64,000 nt of DNA from Aradus depressus (GCA_963662175.1 OY759221.1:21253027-21317026), one strand, 5' to 3'. Positions 18,280 through 29,765 are shown, counted from the stretch's first letter. Translations and numbers: made by a program. Notes: generated by a model not told the origin, from the letters alone.

Positions 18280-19380
18280 AAATAGAAAGAAAGCAATTTC
18301 TACATCATCATCACGTGCATCTTCTGTTGTATAGACATTTAAACATGATGTAGATTTTGAAATAAATGTGAACAATTTCGTCATTTGTTAAATCCATGTT
18401 TTTTTTTCTTTTCTCCCTTTTTCCAATTTATCGCTGTTTAATTTTATTGATCGATGGAGGCCCCCTGAGATCGGGGCTGCCTCACTTGCTTCATGGATAA
18501 ATAGGCACTGGAACATAGTCATGTGATATAAATGCAAAGTTATAAGCCACTAACTTAGCTCCCTTGTGTCACATCACTCCACACAGTAAGTTATATACTT
18601 AGCACGTCTTTAATATCGAAATACCAACATACTCAGAGGTACACCACACTATCCTCTCTGCCACAAACAACAAATCAATAATATTTTATAACTAGCAGGT
18701 GTTGCCCGGAAGTAACTTTGCGTTAAGTCCTGATAAAGAGACGTAAGCACTTCCCAAAGTATCGTCGTTATTAAAACGTTTCCGGAAGAATTCTAAAAAG
18801 AAAGATTTTGAGAATGGGAGAAAGAGAGGGATCTCGGATGGTATAAGAAAATCCTGTAATGGCCACGTCACATATATTTTTCTTAATTTATATTATTTTT
18901 CAAAAAACTACTAATTGACGGGGTTAGTATCAAAATGGTCTAAATGATATTTTTGAAACTTTGAAGAAAGTGTGCATTAAAGGCTTCTGATTTAAGAAAT
19001 CTATAATTTATCGAAATATTTTGTCTTCTGCTTTTATGGTGAAAGTTGCTGTTAACAAACCATAAAATTGAATAAAAATCTTAATTTGAGGGTCACTTGT
19101 TTACCTCACCAAAATGGTAAAAGCAATTTGCCACTAGAACTCAGCACTGGCTAGGATTTCAACTTGTACAACTTTTTTTCTGAACAGAACTATCATTTTT
19201 GTACCCGATTATGATCTTAACGAAAAATTTCTCAAATTGTTACTTGAACCTAACTTGATTCTAACTCCGTAAATTTTTTTCCATATTTTAAAGTTCGTTG
19301 CTATGAGGTACGATTTAAAAATTAATTACAATTAGATATACCTTACAGAGATTTAGTTTACATTCTTCAGGGAGCTATAA
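18280..19380. other. No gene; fragment of repeat E
   Basis: AT-rich without coding. At 18690-18720 aactagcaggtgttgcccgg is a fragment of repeat E. Confidence 0.45.
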
Positions 19381-19835
19381 TGTTTGTCGTATTGTGCCTA
19401 TCTCAAATTTGAGGGCTTATTAACGATTGGAAATGTTATAAGGAACATTTTGGTAAAATCAAATTTTCGATAGGACTAACCGTTTTCGGGTAAATAAAGG
19501 AAATGTCTAAAAATATGTGTTTAAAAACTACATTCCAAGATGGTGTTCGGCTATTACTTGAAAAGAGTTTTGATTAGCTCATAAACATAAGTGGTATCTT
19601 GTTGAATGTACTTAGGTCCCGGGGGCAAGTGATCTCAATTTTCGTTTGATTTCGGCCAAAATCTAGTCTGACCTAAGTTAGAACATGTGACCTCTTCATT
19701 CCAAATTTCAAGTTCATAGCTACAATCTTTTTTTGCAGTAGAGATCTCACAACTTTCCAGTCACATACACAGACACCCATAGACTGCACGGTCAGACATC
19801 ATCGCGAAAATGAATTTGGTAGTAGGCGATATGAA
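19380..19835 (-). repeat. Repeat B, inverted copy
   Basis: Shares phrases with 3190-3330 (gcctatctcaaat, ggaaatgttataa, ggactaaccgttttcgggtaaat) and the complement of 57780-57900 (ttccaaatttcaagttcatagctac). Ends near ggtagtaggcgatatga, which is SINE-A-like. Confidence 0.65.
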
Positions 19836-20059
19836 TTAAACCAAGCATGATGCTTATGAACAAGCATCATATAATTTATTCATTTTGACGTACTATGTCA
19901 GCTCAGTTTTCTTCCATTTTTCTCTTCAAATGTATTTTTAATTTGAAACTCTAATCAAAAATTTACTGTTTTTCCTACCAATCTTTTATTCTCTTGGTAC
20001 TTGGGGAGAAAACAGGATAAAAGAAAAATAAAAAAATTCAAGGATATAATAATAACAAA

Positions 20060-20240
20060 GTGAAGAAATTTTCCTTGAAAATCAACCCTCCGATAGTGAA
20101 CCCTCTTCTCAAGAATCAGGATCAGGAATTCGATATTGAGATTTTACCGGAATTTCATGATTTCCGACCTCCTCATTTCCGTGTGTCTTTGGGCACGATA
20201 ACTCCCGATAGATATTATCTGGGAGGATGTGGAGAGGGGG
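20060..20240 (+). repeat. Repeat A fragment
   Basis: ggaattcgatattgagattttaccggaatttcatga and cgataactcccgatag are repeat A phrases. The 96-codon open frame across it has no protein identity and is just repeat A read through. Confidence 0.65.
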
Positions 20241-20387
20241 GAATTAACCCAAATACCTCAATTAATGCCGAAGTAGTATATGTACCACCGAAGCGAGTAC
20301 GCATTGTGTATCCCCAAGCAAGCATTTTACACAATTATTTCACCAAATAGACCAGAATATTATTCAGGAACATTTGTGCATATTTTA

Positions 20388-20480
20388 AACTAGCAATAAT
20401 ACCCGGCGTTGCCCGGGGAACTTTGACTTTTCTCCTATAAGGCTATTCAGTTCCTCGACAGTACATTCATCCAAGGGTGA
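20388..20480 (+). repeat. Repeat E fragment
   Basis: Starts ctagcaataatacccggcg ttgcccggg and runs to ttcctcgacagtacattcat, closely matching 28850-28945. Confidence 0.75.
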
Positions 20481-20659
20481 TCTTCTCCCGCCTATTTAGT
20501 TGTTACATTTCTTATTATGTACAATTCTTTTTATATAGATATTTTTTATTTTATTTTATTTTATATACTTAACTATAAGAATATTTATTTTGTAAAAAAA
20601 AAAAAAAAAAAAATACTCATTGCCATAGGAGGTTGTAATATTTTGTGCAATAAAAGTTT

Positions 20660-20821
20660 ATCTATCTATCTACCTACTGCCGAAGTAATGAATGTATCAA
20701 CACAACAATCTAAATGTTGATTCAAAAACCTATATAGACAACAGATAACAATTTTCATCCACATCGACTAAAGGGAAAAGGGTATTTATATGGGGGGTGA
20801 AAAATTTTTAAGCTCAACGTC
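20660..20821 (+). repeat. Repeat A fragment
   Basis: tactgccgaagtaatgaatgtatca, ttcaaaaacctatatagacaac, acatcgactaaagggaa: a decayed repeat A unit. Confidence 0.6.
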
Positions 20822-20935
20822 CTTGGGATAGGACGTTAAAGATCTTTACACCAGGTGAATAAACCTAAGTAGGGAACATTTAGGACTCCCAGAGTAGAGT
20901 CGGGCTCAACCAGAGCGACGAAAGAGCGCTCATAT
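20822..20935 (+). mobile_element. SINE-A, diverged 3' fragment
   Basis: aggacgttaaagatcttta ... gtgaataaacctaagtaggg ... gactcccagagtagagtcgggctc ... gacgaaagagcgctc. A further tail scrap (gtatttaaagcccaggcatgagtca) lies at 21188-21212. Confidence 0.7.
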
Positions 20936-21219
20936 ACCTTCCGGAGTATATTAGAAATCAGCGAACGAGGAGAAAATACATTTTCCTTAGTTTTCCTTCA
21001 ATAGTTCAATTGAAAACCTGGTAATTTTGTGGAATTTCCCATGATTTGGAGGTTTTGTCTAATTGTTTGGTTTGAGCTGGTCGTTGATAGTTTTTTCCTC
21101 TTCAAGGTTTTCTAACTTTTTATTATCATTCTGCACACTCAAAAAAAAAACAATAATTTCCAAAAATGGGCAGTCGATATGAACTCGTATTTAAAGCCCA
21201 GGCATGAGTCAATAACTAT

Positions 21220-22440
21220 CAACATGAAATTTAGGATGATAATTCAGAAATCCTTGAGTAATACAATTTGATATTCAACCAAATTAGAAAAATGAGCAAA
21301 AGCATAGTTACTTAATTCTCTTTGGGAAAATACATTACCAGTGTTTCACTAACAATTTTTTTTTTTAATGTATTTTTAATTTGAAACTGTAATGAAAAAT
21401 TTACCATTTTCCTCCAAATTTTTTTCTACCCTTGTTACTTGGGTAAGAAAACGGGATAAAAGAAAAAGAAAAATGAAAGAAAATCCAAAGGTATTATAAT
21501 AAACAAAGTGAAGAAGTTTTCCTTGAAATTAAACCGTCCGATTGTGAGCCCACTCCTATTTCAAACCCCTCTTGGAAAAAAAAATGTTTGTGAAGAGGAA
21601 AGCGGGCGACTAAAGTTTCTTTTTCTTGATAAAACGACGTGAAAAGAAAAGAAAAATGAAAATCTGTTTCATTTTAAAATCATATTTCTTTTTACCTACT
21701 TTTTTCTTTTTTTTTACAATTTTTTTTTTATTATTATTTTTGAGACTTCTTGTAAATGTTTCTTTTTTTTTTTCTTTCACTTGTCTAAACTTTGGTTGTA
21801 TTTTCATTTGAAACGGATACCAGATTTTTTTTTTTTTTGAATGAGCGAAACACTGGTACTACTTCCCCGAGAACGAATTACACAAAATGAACTTACTCAA
21901 ACAGAGGAGAATTTTTAGGAATAAATGTTAGATAAACATTTTAGGAATTGATGAATTATAACATGGAGATGTTAGATTCTTCCAGACGCTTGTGCTCATG
22001 AATACATAAAGTATCTAACAGAGAAAATAATATATTGAATAAGAAAAGAAGTGAATAATCATAAATTATAGGATGAAAACAAACAGGACGAGGGAGCCAA
22101 GCAATATTTGTGTTTTCAGAGTAGCTGAGAGCACTTATCCAGGACACTATCGCAATTTAAGAGCTTGAGAAAAAAGATAAATTTTGCATATTACGAGGTA
22201 AAAAATAAAGGAAAAACTAAAAATTCCAAGAAACTAAACTTATGGTAATTTGTTTTTTCTATATTCCAGTTCACTTTCTTGTACCTACTTAGTTTTTCTT
22301 GACTTCAGACTATGGAATAAAAATCTACAAATAATTTTTTTTTTCTCCCTCGTTTGTTTATTCTGTTATTTCTACAAAACAGGCGTAAAAACTGCCATTA
22401 CAATTTATTTTTTTGAGAAAATAAAATCCTGATTATATCA
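21220..22440. other. AT-rich, partial repeat A; no gene
   Basis: Scattered repeat A phrases (aacatgaaatttaggatg, tgggaaaatacattaccagtg). The open frames at 21.6-21.8 kb on both strands are poly-K/F translations of T-rich tracts and are not genes. Confidence 0.5.
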
Positions 22441-22690
22441 GAATCAAGAACTGCCGGTGTAATAAATGTATCGACATAAAATTTTATATTTAAAGTCAAA
22501 ACCTAATGAGAACATAATCTGTCAAATTTCAGCAATATCAGCTGAAGGGAAGGAGGGTTCAGGGGAAGGAACTCAATTCAAAAACCCTTATTACTGCCAA
22601 TGTAATGAATTTATCGACATAAAATTTAGTATGAGGATTTAGGAGCTCCTGTGTAAGTCAACTGTTGAATATTAGGAGAAAGTCGCATTT
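22441..22690 (+). repeat. Repeat A, two units
   Basis: Anchors ctgccggtgtaataaatg (22450) and ctgccaatgtaatgaat (22594) show the about 140-bp internal period, with gaaatttagtatgagg-type blocks following. Confidence 0.8.
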
Positions 22691-22959
22691 TGTATTAAAA
22701 CGAAGTGAACAACCAATAAATGGAGATCAAATTACGACGATCAGCTGTTTTAAATAGAGAAAAACAGTTTAAGGAGGGATGTGGAGGTGGACAGTCTAGA
22801 GTGAGAAGTGTTTTTAGGGGTTAAGGTGTAGTGAACCAGTCTGAGTGAAAATAACATTGAAGTAGATGCGCAAAGGTACTTTTATTTATTTATATGTTTA
22901 TATGCCCAAAATAACATTCAATTAAAGAATGGTTTATAAGATTTTTATTGTACATATGT

Positions 22960-23060
22960 GATAGTAATAGAAATAAAAGACGTTGTCTTCCCACTGTTTT
23001 ATTTATACCAGAACCGGTTTTCGACGCAACAGGGTCATCATCAGTGGTTCATCTATCATA
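22960..23060 (-). repeat. End of a hammerhead-bearing dispersed repeat
   Basis: Minus-strand element end containing a hammerhead-like core (23007-23048). Flanking DNA to about 23340 has no coding. Not alignable by eye with the 8.5 kb or 10 kb families outside the core. Confidence 0.55.
23007..23048 (-). ncRNA. Hammerhead-ribozyme-like motif, best folded copy
   Basis: Minus strand: ACCA (complement of 23045-23048), CTGATGA (23038-23044), an extra T, GAC...GTC stem II, GAAA, the palindrome AACCGGTT (23012-23019), C as the cut base, then TGGT (23007-23010), which pairs with ACCA to make a 4-bp stem I. All core nucleotides are present. Helix III is self-complementary without a loop, so folding would need two molecules. 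Confidence 0.65.
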
Positions 23061-23384
23061 GAATAACAAAAATATACAAATAATAAAAAGTATAAATAAT
23101 TCCTAAAGCATCAGGGTACAGAGTAAAATTATAAAATAAATTTACCCACCCACACAGCACAGCGGTTGGAAGATAACTGGCATAGCTCTAAGGGGTGGGG
23201 GTAGCCAGGTTCACTCACTCTCTCAACATGCAAAAACCATTCATTCTAATAAATACAATAAGTCTGTACATAATATAACCTATACATAAAAAAAAATTTA
23301 AATAAATACATAAATAAATACAATGTTAAAAATATCACAGACTAGAAATATAGAAATATTTAAATTGTAAGTAATTTGATTTTT

Positions 23385-23825
23385 TATTTCATTTTGATAT
23401 TTTGATTTTATTTATAATGTAGGTTTAGGTAAATAAACCCAATATTTGTTCTCTTATCCTATGCTATTCATTTTCCCTGCGAACCCAGTAAGATAATTTA
23501 TACCTTTGGATTAGATTTAACATTTTTGAAAAGAAACAAGATGGCATCTCTTTAGTAAAAGAAGAAATCAAAATGAAAAATTTGTTAATTAATTTTTTTT
23601 TTAAATACATGCACTATCTTCAGAATTGCACGTCTTGAACTTTCGATATTTTTTTAGGGCCCTTTTCGGAAACAACTGTAGAAATCAAAATTTAGTAGAA
23701 GCCCAGCTACAATTTATACAGGAAATGTGATAATTTTATTTTTTAATTATGTTTAATATTTATTATTTCAATTATTATTAAATTATTTTCATGTTTATAT
23801 TACATAATTTTCTTTATCACAGTAC
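23385..23825 (+). repeat. Repeat C, copy 2
   Basis: Aligns with 385-815 through ccaatatttgttc, atgctattcattttccct, aagataattt, ttgcacgtcttgaact, agggcccttttcggaaa. Ends ctttatcacag, immediately followed by repeat A. Confidence 0.8.
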
Positions 23826-24040
23826 ATTGCCGGTGTGATTCACCAACGACATTTTTTCATTCCCGTTATTATTATCTTATTAATTTTCAGCGAAATCGGC
23901 TGAAGGAAAGGTGGGATCAGAGGGGGAGAGGGGAACATCTCAAAAACCTTAATAACTGCCGATAAAATTAATTTATCGACACAAAATTTAGTACGAGAAT
24001 TTAGGAGACCCTATGTAAGTCAGCTGTTGAATATACGGTC
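23826..24040 (+). repeat. Repeat A fragment
   Basis: tgattcaccaacgacattttttc, cagcgaaatcggctgaagg, aaaatttagtacgag. Confidence 0.75.
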
Positions 24041-24149
24041 GAATGTTTTTGGAGACAGACTTTGTTTTTATATTTTTGGAATTTAACATGGAATTTGTTT
24101 TTGGTTGATATCATCAGTACCAGAGGACACAACACAACAAATGTGTTGA

Positions 24150-24500
24150 TGTTCATGGACGTTCTTCTGGGACTTCTGAACTTCGTCGACGACATTTGGA
24201 GGATAAGACCGGAAAAGCCTGGAGGGAAGGAACTTTCATGGCACTCTTTAAAGGAAGATAAGAAAAATGTCTTAGTAACTACAGGGCCGTCTTCTTAATG
24301 AGTTGTCCAGGAAAGTTAATGGAGAAAAATGGTGAATCTCAGGCAAGGTTGGCTATTGGAGAGTAATAAATCTTCTTGCATCCAGAGTGGATTTCAAGAA
24401 AAGAAGATCCACAACAAACCATCTATTTGAGGGAGAGCTTGAAGTGGTGTTTGCCAAAACAGAGGAATTTGTCGGTATTTTCATTGAGTCCTTCGGTTGT
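24150..24500 (+). pseudogene. LINE reverse transcriptase fragment
   Basis: Translated pieces in shifting frames give KPGGKEL, NYRAVFLMSCPGKLMEK, then RSTTNHLFEGELEVVF and EFVGIFIE. These match the N-terminal part of a non-LTR RT (NYRPI.L...KLMEK; RSTTDHL; VGIFFDI..). Several frameshifts lie between them. It ends where the mariner remnant starts, so mariner probably landed in this older LINE. The open frames reported across it are mixtures. Confidence 0.7.
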
Positions 24501-24504
24501 ATTA

Positions 24505-25228
24505 GTCCGATTCGCGCGAATTTTTCATGTTGTGTTGGTAAACATGTCTGAAAAATATGTGTACATTGTTAAAAAAACCGGATGTTTAGTCTACTGTCAG
24601 AGGTTACAAATCTTTTGTTTACAAAATGGATCAGAGAATTTGCAATAAATTTTTAGCTTTTGGTGAATCTGCTATGAGTGAAACTAGGGTTTACGAGTGG
24701 TATAAACGTTTCCAAGAAGCTCGACAACTACGGTCGAATGTGAAGGTCATGCCACTGTGTTTTTCGATTTTAACAGCATAGTGCACCATGAGTTCTTGCC
24801 ACGAGGTCAAACGATCAATAAGGAGTACAACCTACAAGTGCAACGCCTTTTGCGTGAATCAAACCGAAAAAAAATGCCCGGATTTGTGGCGAAACAATTC
24901 ATGGCTTTCGTAGGTGCTCACACTTCATTGCTTGTTCGTGAATTTTTGGCCAAAAACAACACTGTAATGATGCCCCAGCCTTCATATTTGCCAGACATGT
25001 CTCCGTGTGGCTTTTTTCTGTTCCCAACAATAAAGAGAACCTTAAAGGACTGTCGATCCACAAGCATAGATGAGGTTAAAAGCGCATCGCTGAGAAAGCT
25101 AAATGCTATCCCAAAGATCGAATTCCAGAAGTGTTTCGAGGATTGAAAGAAGCGCTGGCATAAGTGTATAATATCTAATGCGGACTATTTTGAAGGGAAA
25201 ATTCCCGTTATTTTTTGAACCTACCTCA
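24505..25228 (+). mobile_element. Mariner-type transposon, internally deleted, copy 2
   Basis: Closely related to the copy at 3.3-4.1 kb (same leader gttgtgttggtaaacatgtc and same internal deletion). The right end is gaacctacctca next to TA. No matching left terminal repeat is found, so the left end is probably lost. Confidence 0.85.
24626..25146 (+). pseudogene. Mariner transposase, broken
   Basis: Starts MDQRICNKF, then the helix-turn-helix end (ESAMSETRVYEWYKRFQEAR) joined directly to SNVKVMP. From 24757 to 25146 a frame is open: FFDFNSIVHHEFLPRGQTIN, then AHTSLLVREFL, then PQPSYLPDMSPCGFFLFP, then SLRKLNAIPKIEF. The D of the HDNAPAH box is lost in a small deletion (VGAHTS remains), and the D of PC-D-FFLFP is replaced by G. 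So none of the catalytic aspartates can be found: the family DDD triad is destroyed. Confidence 0.9.
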
Positions 25229-25289
25229 TAGGTCCCCAGCCCGAAATAATCATATTTTTGATTTTCCTTCAAAAATAATCGACCTTTTC

Positions 25290-26030
25290 AATCCTCATAC
25301 TAAATTTTAGTGAGTTGAGTCCTCGCCAAGGGTTCTGTATACGAATACAAAAGTATCGGAAAAGATGAAATTCTGTTGTAAACTTAGCATCGAATTTCTG
25401 ACCAATGAACTTCTCCTATATTTCGTAAAGCTGGGGAATGTAATAAAATAAAATATCAGTAAGAACTAAGTAAGAAAATAGTACTTCCCCAAAAAGAATT
25501 AACCTATTAATTTTCCGCTCCCCTTCTACAACCAGTCGTCCATTTGCGCTAATATTCAATAGTTGACTTACATAGGTGCTCCTAAATCCTCATACTAAAT
25601 TAAAAAAGGTCAAGTCCCCAAATGATTTTGACTTCAAATATGTCGATACATTCTTTATATCAGCAGTTATTGGGGATTTTCTGTTAAGCCTCCCCCCTAA
25701 TCGACCTCTTCTCATTGCTTGATTTGGATGAAAATCAATAGGTGTAGTCGTTAGAGGGTTCTGGATTCACATATAAGATTTCTTGACTATACATTCAAAC
25801 ATGAAATTTCTTGTCGATACATTCACACAACGACAGTTATTCGACTTTTTGTGTTGAGCCTACCCCTAATCCCCTCTTCTCTTCGGTCGATTTTGCTGAA
25901 AATCACATATAAAATTTCTGGTCTATACATTCATTATATCGGGTGTTATCCAGTTCGTTGTCACACACACAAAGAGATTTTTTTCTCATATTTGGAATTT
26001 GGAGATCGTAAAACGTGAAATTTTGTTAAA
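25290..26030 (-). repeat. Repeat A, long inverted copy
   Basis: Minus-strand repeat A with several units (cagttattggggattttctg near 25660, cagttattcgactttttgtg near 25835, gtgttatccagttcg near 25943). The end block cgaatttctgaccaatgaactt and ctataattt-like hairpin lie near 25400-25440. Confidence 0.85.
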
Positions 26031-26456
26031 ACATAACATTACATATGTATCTATACAAATAAACATACAAAAAAAGAGATACATTTAAATATAGGAGAGG
26101 GGAGGATGTCCAGATGATACAGTTCTTGTTCAGAAAGAGCGTAAGGAGACTGAAGGAGCGATGCCTCTCAGTGATACATCTGATGGTGGAACCAGCTGCG
26201 GAGACAGACCGCAGTCCTGACTATGTACAACAGTCTGGTGAGATCCAAGCTGACTCCGGGTATCGTCCATAGATCCGGCTAGACTTAACCTCTTGTCTAT
26301 CCTAGATACAATCCACCAAATCTAGGATAAGACTGGCAACGTGCCCTTTTAGAACAAGCCATCTTCTCTGTACCTAGTCTGACCAGTCTATCGAATTAAA
26401 CAAACACCTGAAAAAAGTATATCATAGAAATAAAAAAAAGTTGTCTTTTCACTGTC
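26031..26456. other. No gene recognised
   Basis: 26090-26400 is less AT-rich and contains gtctatcctagata and tctaggataagac as an inverted pair (about 26303-26330). No coding identified. Confidence 0.4.
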
Positions 26457-26536
26457 TTATGAGCTCATGTCCACCAGAGCGACGAAAGAGCGCTCTGGTA
26501 GTAGGCGATATGACTTCGTATGAGTCATAATAACCA
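26457..26536 (+). mobile_element. SINE-A, short 3' fragment
   Basis: cttatgagctcatgtccaccagagcgacgaaagagcgctctgg tagtaggcgatatgac, then a deletion, then atgagtcataataacc. The 5' two-thirds are missing. Confidence 0.82.
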
Positions 26537-26726
26537 ACTATGAAATTAAAACTAACAAATAATAAAAAATAAATTAATATAAAATTCCTAATATTAATAA
26601 ATACTAAAGAGACTATTTGTATCACATACTTCATACTTACGTATCTTTCATGACAATATTTTGAAAAGATTTCACGCCCCTTTCTCAGGTCACAAAAAGC
26701 GAAATATAGATAAATAAATATGTATA

Positions 26727-27050
26727 AGAGAACGCCGGTAGCTCAGTGGTATGCGTGCTTGTCTTCTAAGCTCAAGATCGTGGGTTCGAAACCCGACCGA
26801 GGCCCTTAGTTTATTTTATATGGGAGGTAAAATAAACTTAAGCACGCCGTCCTTCGGATGGGACGTTAAGCGATGGTCCCGAGCCTGTACGATGTCAGGT
26901 ACTCGTTAAAGAAGCCCTACCCTAGGTGAATAAAAATTTAGGACACCCACAGTAGAGTCAGGCTCATGTCCACCAGAGTCACGAAAGAGCGCTCTGGTAG
27001 TAGGCGATATGACCTCGTAGTTAAAGCCAGGGCATGAGTCAGAAAACCTA
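26727..27050 (+). mobile_element. SINE-A, near full length
   Basis: TSD aaatatgtata (26716-26726 and 27051-27061). Head cgccggtagctcagtggtatg and B-box GGTTCGAAACC ('A' subtype). The tail is a single aaaaccta with no repeats. Confidence 0.94.
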
Positions 27051-27061
27051 AAATATGTATA

Positions 27062-28599
27062 TATATATAAACACACATATATATATATATAATATATATA
27101 CATATTATATGTATGTGTAAAAAATTAACAGGCACCGCTTATGAAGAAATAAAAGTATCTTTATAAATAGAAGAACGTACATAATAGAGAATCTAAAAAA
27201 TATGAATAAAATAAAATAAATTAATAAAAATCGACGGAGCGTAATACAATGATGGTTAACTAAAAAGAGACAGAAGAATGCCCTGACTAGGACTGAAATA
27301 AAATTAATTTTAGTAATTAGCTGTTAAACCGAAAAAATGAGACAAGAAAGAAGAAGAAAAATAATAAAATAAAATCAATAAATGAATGATAAAAATATAT
27401 ACTCAGTAGATACTGATGTAGAAGGGTAGAGTAATGAACCGGCTAGCAGAGCTGGTCACCCAAAAATACCCCGGAAGGCGTGGGGGGATGTTGAAGTGGC
27501 TCCCTCGGCTTCAGCTGGATAGATAGATTGGTTTCCTTCCAATAGTGTTGTCCTCTGCACTCTGCTCCTGCTTTGTTTCTTGGATATATGTCGAACCCCG
27601 AGCTAGCTGGGCAGGGCACACTAGTTGGACCAATGGTATCAAAAGTTCCGGCCCCTTAATCCAGAGCTGCTGAGGGAGCGGGAGCCGATCAGGCGTCAGC
27701 TGACCCTAGGGGCCCTCTAGCACGGATTCCCAACCGCTCAACAGCCCCGGACAGCACCCGCGCTCGCCAGGGGTCTTAAAGGTTTTGGGACAGTGGCGTG
27801 ATGTTAGTTCCACCTAGTAGCTTAATGGTGAACTACCATCACGGGCCAATCATGTTAAATTGGGGAAGTTTTTATACTGGTTCTCGGCACGTGCGAGAAT
27901 GTCACGGGAAGAGAGTTGGTATCACTACCTATATATTTTTATCATTCATTTATTGATTACATATTATGTAATTATTTATTGATTACATATTATGTATTAT
28001 TTTACATATTATTATATGTAAAATAATACATATAAAATCAGTATAATATTTATTATGATAGAATTTAGGAAATATGGGTGAAAAAATAAAAAATTAAAAA
28101 TGAAGCATAAAAAAAATATATATAATAAATGGGATAAGTAAATAATTAAAAAAATAATTAATGTTGACGAATGGGAAAATAGAGAGATGAATAATTAATG
28201 AAAGGTGAGTAGGTTTTTAGCGAATTGGAATTGGAATAGTGAGGAATTGAAGGAGGCCGCGGAAGGAGAGTCAGGTTCTGGCACATATAAAATTTTGTGT
28301 TGATAAATTAGGTAATTGTATTCAGAAAAACACAGAAATACCAAAATGTAATTTTTTTTTCATAACTTTCCCTATAGAAAAATTCGTGCTGCACAGCTGC
28401 TGTAGTGAAGAGAGAGCGACAGGTTCTAATTGGATATAGATTTGAGAGGTTGCTTGGGTCCCCCCCCCCCCTCACGATATGAAACCTTGTTACCATATAT
28501 ATAACCAGGCAGGTCTCATACCTGTGTGGGGGGCCCCCCATGCAGAATTAAAAAAAAAAAAAGAGTAAATTTTAATGTGGAAAAAACCTATAACTATTG
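27062..28599. other. Microsatellite, GC-rich block; no gene
   Basis: 27062-27120 is an AT/TG microsatellite. 27430-27890 is notably GC-rich (agccgatcaggcgtcagctg, cgctcgccaggggtctt) and unlike its surroundings; it has no long frame and may be the 5' UTR of a retroelement. 27940-28200 contains repeated acatattatgta units. Confidence 0.45.
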
Positions 28600-28800
28600 A
28601 ATTGTTTCCAGGAAGACAGAAATACGATGCAGAAAGTTGTCGGTGAATCAGGAATAAATCAATTAAACAACTCTCCCTCCATCACCAATCGACTGGCTTC
28701 AAATCATTAGTTCATTTCTGAATCTTCATATTAAACTACATAAATTGTCGATACATTTATTCTATCGAGACATCGTATTTACAGACATATCATTTTTACT
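28600..28800 (-). repeat. Repeat A fragment, inverted
   Basis: ggtgaatcaggaataaatcaatt, tccatcaccaatcgactggcttc, attgtcgatacatttattctatcg. Confidence 0.7.
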
Positions 28801-28846
28801 TCCCCATCTTTCGTGATGTATAAAATTACACACATTGTAATTATTA

Positions 28847-29380
28847 AAATACTAGCAGTAATACCCGGCGTTGCCTGGGGAACTTTGACTTTTCTCCCAA
28901 TATCTCCTATAAGGCTATTCAGTTCCTCGACAATACATTCATGATGTTATAATTTTCAATTATTCATACGGAATAAGGCTTATAGTCTTTCAACTGTAGT
29001 AACGCTAGCTTTGGAGCTAAAACTAATTTATTCAAAAAGATTTCTCATTAATCGTTGCAATGGTTTTCGAGTTACAAAGATTGCGTGAGTGGATGCTGGG
29101 ATGGACCAGGGTTGATTAAAAAATATACCTTAACCTTCCGGTAGATAAAACTTATCTATTCAAAAAGATTCCTCATTAATCATTGCAGTGGTTTTTGAGT
29201 TGCAAAGATTGCGTGGGTGGATGCTGGGATGGACCAGATATTGAGGTACTAATACGCCTATAACCTTCCACAGACGATGACGAACAAATTAAAAAAAAAT
29301 TAATCAAATCCATCAAGCCGTTCGTGAGTTATAGCGGTACAACGCACAGACATTTTCAGCTTTATATATATATATATGAT
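28847..29380 (+). repeat. Repeat E, full copy with internal duplication
   Basis: Starts actagcagtaatacccggcg ttgcctgggg (a CCCGG..CCNGGG hairpin) and ends ccgttcgtgagttatagcgg, cagacattttcagc, (TA)n. It holds an imperfect 127-bp tandem pair (tattcaaaaagatt at 29030 and 29157). Such heads and tails are widespread in invertebrate genomes; I do not assign a class. Confidence 0.7.
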
Positions 29381-29469
29381 TATAAAATTAATTTAATAAT
29401 TATAATTTATTAAAATAATAATATTATATTTATTTGTATAAAAACAGTTAAGTAACTAAATTAGTGAAT

Positions 29470-29765
29470 AATTATATGGTCGCATTTTGTTTTAAAAAGA
29501 ACCAATGAGTAGAAAACAAAAGGCGATCATCAGCTGTTCTAAATAGAGTGGACCAGTCTACGTTGTGGAAGTCTGATTTGAACTTTTGATATTTTTAGGG
29601 CCCGTTTCGGAAATTTCTGTAGAACTCAAAATTTAGTAAAAGATCAGCTACAATTTCTATAGGAAATGAGGTCATTTTATGTAACTTTTATTTAATGATT
29701 ATTAATTTTATTAATGCATTTATTATTTATTTTTATTTAACATAACTTTCTTTATCACACTATAG
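29470..29765 (+). repeat. Repeat C, 3' part
   Basis: gaacttttgatatttttagggcccgtttcgg to ctttatcacac, parallel to 620-815 and 23640-23820. The part before it (gtcgcattttgt, cgatcatcagctgttctaaatagag) also matches 22686-22760. Confidence 0.75.

Noticed and set aside
20060..20350. 96-codon plus-strand open frame
   Set aside because: Its DNA is repeat A; other copies have stops and no conserved peptide.
21610..21811. Lys-rich and Phe-rich frames on opposite strands
   Set aside because: Pure low-complexity translation of poly(T)/poly(A) tracts.
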